Shown piece by piece: positions 19,860 through 24,133 of a stretch of DNA of 24,133 nt. The notes under the pieces were generated by a model. It ran no database searches. It had not been told where the DNA came from and was given only the letters and a program-made list of their open reading frames with translations. The first letter of the stretch is position 1. The number at the start of each line of letters is the position of its first letter. This DNA comes from Conidiobolus incongruus B7586 (taxonomy: Eukaryota > Entomophthoromycota > Entomophthoromycetes > Entomophthorales > Conidiobolaceae): assembly GCA_000697335.1 (NCBI GenBank), contig JNEM01016310.1, positions 1 to 24,133 of the forward strand. Reading direction: 5' to 3'. The translations under genes and the position numbers were made by a program.

Positions 19860-22800
19860 CAAATATATCTAATTTGGTAATGAATGTGACCTCAAACTAA
19901 ATCCATCATGTGTATGACTTTCAAATATAATACAATATATTTGTTTCATATGCAGTTATGTATTATGTTACCAAAATATGCAATATTTTACTGATTAACC
20001 TATTATTAATTTAATTATTAAAATTATAGAATTTTATTTTGGACCAATTTAATAATTGATTTAACCAATTCAGATTTGAAACACACTGTTGTTTTGTTGG
20101 TATTTGCATCTTAAAAATGTGATCCCATTTAATTATCATTAAAATCGATCTCTGATTTTCAATAAATCATTCAGTAAACAATTTCAACTAATAGATTCAT
20201 ACGGAACTTGGGATAAATACATCGCGACTTATATGACTTGTCCATCTGCTGAGCCTTTGGTCTATCTTTATATATATATGTATATATATTACATTTACTT
20301 TCTCTGAGATAAAACATGTAGGTTTATCTATTCCCGAATAATATACACTATAATCCCAATTTAATTAAAACTATAAATTATTATACTTTTTAATAAATAA
20401 AAATGGGATTATAACCTTAAGAGAATTTTAAATAAATATATTATTTTTTTTCTCAAACTCATCTTTACTTTATTCTTCTTCTAATTAATATTTTTATAAA
20501 ATTATTTTTTTTAATACTATAAAAAATTTATAATTTCATTATTAGATATAATAAACTATTTTTTAAAATAAATTTAAGAATTTTTATAACAATTATTAGT
20601 ATTTTAAAACTTAATATTACAATTTATTTGTTTGACACTATGAGATATTCTAATATCCATATTAATAAAAATTAAATCAAATAATTTTAATTGAATATAT
20701 TCAAACTTAGTATTTAATCAAATAATTAATTTAGTTAAGTCTCAAAATCATAAATATAAGCTTATTTTTTTGTGTGTTTTTTTAAATATGCGTTTATGAC
20801 CCCCTGGCAGTAAAGTCAATAAATGAGCAATTTTTTAAGACAAACTTCTAACAAGAAAATTGGACTAAGTTAAATATTATATTTAATTATCTTTAATGCA
20901 TTCACTCTAACAGATATAATCAACTAGCTCTTATTGAAAGAAATTATTATAAAATGTCCTTATTATTTTTTACAATCATTATAAAAAAATTTGAAAATAA
21001 TATTATCAAGTCTAAAACATTCTTTGCTTGCAATTTGAAATACAAGCGACTTTTTATACTGATTAAGTCTCATAATAAATGAGAGTAAAAAAAGCAATAA
21101 TAGTATTATATATATTGATAATTTTATTTTAATAGTATAACATTAATTTATAGAATATTTAATTCATGATATATAGATTTTATAGAAATCAAATGTTGAA
21201 TCAAATTATTGAGATTGAAATTGAAATTGAAATTGATTAATACTAAATTTTTGATCTTTTTAAAATTTATTAATAATAATTAGTAATTCTTTATAATGAG
21301 AATTTAATGCCATTAATTGAAATATATTGCCAATTTCATTGATATGATATCATTTTATCTTGTTCTTTATTCCATTCCTTCTATTAATGCTACAATATAA
21401 TTTTTAGATCGTATTAGTAATTGGTAAAATTGTGATTGAAGATGACGTAATTTGGGATCAATTTTTAAATTGTATTCTGTGAATATGCATTATTACTATT
21501 AATTGAAATTTACAAAGATCACTGTTGATTACACTCTATGATAATGGTATAAACGAATAATTTTTATATTCAATGATATAAATTAAAAACATTAACTTTG
21601 ATTGATTTTCTGATAAAATTAAAATGTTATTTTTCAGATCTGTATACTTGATAACAATTTATATAATGAAAGATGACTGGAAATGGTTTATTTCAGATTA
21701 CTTGATATTTAGTATATTACATCATATATAAAAAATGAAAATATTCGATTAAATAATATCATTAAAAGATAATTATTAAAATATTACTATAATGATACAA
21801 CCAAGCTATAAAATAAACTATTAAAATGTACAAATTTATTATATTTGCTATTTTATAAGTTTCAGTTTATTCCCAAACATGTATTTGAACAATAGAAATT
21901 AGTTTTTTTAGTTATTATAAGTATGCTAATTCAAAAATGCTAAAATTAAAATTAATAAATGCAATTAATATAATAATAAATCTTTAATTTATATAAATGA
22001 AACATAGTAGAATTCTTAAATAAATATTTTGAAAAAGAAAATTAGTTCAAGTTTTAATACTTAAAAATTGTTACGAAATTATTGAATAAAACAAAAATTA
22101 ATCTAAATTCAGCAAAATAAGTAATATAAAAATGAATAAGATTCAGAAATAATATTTTATATTCATTTATTGTTTATATTATCCTTAAATGGATTAAATA
22201 AATTGATAAAATCTTTTCAATTTGCTATCAAAATTACAAGAACAATGTCTTCATCAGTAATATTAATGATTCACTAAAGCTCCTAATGCTATGCCAGTTA
22301 ATAACATGTTTGAAATTAGGTACATTCAATAATATCAACTGTATGAATAAATTAATAATGACAGATGTTATTGCTATACAAATGATTTAGTATGACAATT
22401 CCAATATTGATTATTCAATGAATTCTTTATTATTAATTACAGTATTAAGAGTGAAAATATTTTATGAAATACTATCTTGATTTTTTATCTAAATTTGATT
22501 AATGAAGGATTATCAAACAATATGAAACTATATTAAAGTTCTTATAATATCAAGTTAAAGCCTTTTGATAATTTTGGTTATTTTGATTAGAGTATTTTAT
22601 GGTTAATAAATTAATTTTTGCATTATATCCAACATTGATTAATGAACCATAGTGTTCTAGATTTGGATTGACAAAGATAGCAACTTTTCAGAAAATATTT
22701 TAATCAACAGCTAATTCTTATATATTAACATTACATGATGAGCAATAATATTTATATAAACTAAATATTATTGACAAATCAATATATAGTTATTAGTGTT

Positions 22801-24133
22801 TGAAAAATTCTATAAATTAACATTTGGTTTGAATATAATAAGGATTCAAATATCCAAGTTAATAGATAAATAAAAAAAATATATTAATTATTTTAATTCA
22901 ATAGGTAAGATTTAATTGAAATTGTAAATTAATAATTAAGATCAGTTTGGAAAATAATTAAGTGAAAATTTTAATCATGAAATTTACCTTGGTATTACCA
23001 TAAAATCAAAGAAATGAGAAATTTTTTAATTTTTGATTTTTCAAACATATTATTAGTTTCAAATAAAAAAATATATACAAAACAAATAGGAAAATAAATA
23101 GTTTTAAATTATATATATATAATAACTTTTTTGATTAAAAAATTAATTTTTTAAAATTAATTATTTAATTTAATCATGTTTAAACTAAATAATAACCATC
23201 AAAAGTCTTTTATTTTAGTATTAGTAAAACTTAACTATAAACCCTTTAAAATCATTTGAAATTTATAAATAGCTTTTAATAAAAATGTATTATCTAAGTC
23301 AACAATTTATTACTAGGTAAATTATTCTAAAGTTAAAAAAGAAATTATTTAAAATTTATTAAAATTTAAAAGATTAATTTCAACTATTATTTTTTAATTA
23401 TTAATAAAATAAAAAAAAATATATTAAAAAACACCTTTTTATTTTAGTTAAAGAGTTATCAAAATATTTTAATATTAGTTACATAAGTATTTTATAAATA
23501 TTAAAGTTTAAATTAAAATTAATTAATAAAAATATAAAATAAATACTTTATAATTTAACTAACATTTAAAAAAATTAGAATAGTTATTATTAAACAAAGT
23601 TTATTAAACTATAGTTAGAAACTAAAGCTTTTATAGTGAATTATTATAATTGATGAATTTTAAGTTTTTTGTATAATTTTTTTTAAAATATAAATTAAAA
23701 TGTTAAATTAAGTTAAATCATCTTTTTTTATAAATTCTTTTAAATAAGTATTTTTTTAATAAGTAAATATTTAGTATTATAATAAATTATAATAGTATAT
23801 GTTATTTTTATTTAATTCTTGAAGAAAAATCAATTAATAGTAAACTTTATATTATTTTTTTAAATAGAAGTATTTTTAATTAGTATTTTAAATATAATTT
23901 AAGAAAATTTATTATTTATATAATAATTATAAAATATATTAATTTAAAGCTATAAAAAACTTTTTAAAAAAAACTAGAAAAAACTACTACATCTAGTATA
24001 TTCTTTAAATTATAATTTATATGATTATAATTATTTTAAATAATTAAAAAACTAGCTTATAAAAAAAATTTCTATAAAAAAATCTATTTATAAAATATCA
24101 AATTTCAATCTTTAATAAAAAGAAATATTTTTT
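19860..24133. other. 4.3-kb gene-free AT-rich right flank
   Basis: This lies upstream of the catalase and runs to the window edge. It should contain the catalase regulatory region (first few hundred bases). No frame of useful length, tRNA fold or element end is seen. Small features are a TA/GTA run at about 20266-20289, a GAAATT repeat of about four units at 21213-21236, and a GC-rich spot (GACCCCCTGGCAG) at 20798-20810 standing alone in AT-rich sequence. Base composition becomes even more AT-rich from about 22860 to the end. Confidence 0.55.

Noticed and set aside
20798-20810. GC-rich string GACCCCCTGGCAG as a stress-response (CCCCT) operator for catalase
   Set aside because: It is a single copy about 1 kb upstream of the catalase start, too far and too weak to support a call.

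Overview
The window is eukaryotic nuclear DNA that is extremely A+T-rich between genes and only moderately so inside them. Genes have short GT-AG introns (51-61 nt in the intact genes), TATA boxes about 50-85 nt before the start codons, and long gene-poor spacers of 3-5 kb. The protein set is a secreted threonine-rich wall or adhesin-like protein, a monopolin-type Csm1/Pcs1 kinetochore subunit and a small-subunit peroxisomal catalase. Together with the compact introns this points to a fungus, most likely an early-diverging AT-rich lineage. That placement is inference; no rRNA or other marker is present.

Layout from left to right: (1) a minus-strand secreted protein with about 35 Thr-rich PEYPVK units (423-2279). 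(2) An empty spacer of about 4.7 kb. (3) A plus-strand paraoxonase-like copy (7038-8366) that looks broken. (4) A spacer of about 3.1 kb that holds an exact 19-base match to the Tn5/Nextera mosaic end (9141-9159), very probably a sequencing-library artefact, and a less AT-rich island with a TATA box and AATAAA (about 10480-10860). (5) A second, intact three-exon paraoxonase-like gene (11504-12815, 397 aa). (6) A convergent minus-strand four-exon Csm1/Pcs1-like gene (13101-14880, 539 aa). (7) A spacer of 3.4 kb with a long TA microsatellite. (8) A minus-strand intronless catalase (18282-19781, 499 aa) ending in a PTS1-like SKI. (9) A gene-free right flank of 4.3 kb.

The genes do not form an operon or an evident cluster. 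The one clear local relationship is the tandem paraoxonase-like pair. The downstream copy keeps every calcium ligand, the active-site histidine pair and the disulphide cysteines known from animal PON1. The upstream copy has lost its reading frame in an A run, has an early stop, has a shifted splice acceptor and lacks the first disulphide cysteine.

I found no tRNA, rRNA, CRISPR array, intact transposon or virus-like element. I see no convincing undescribed multi-gene system here. The most notable items are the decaying or mis-assembled paraoxonase copy, the mosaic-end sequence, the perfect 111-bp repeat array and the unexplained GC-enriched island.
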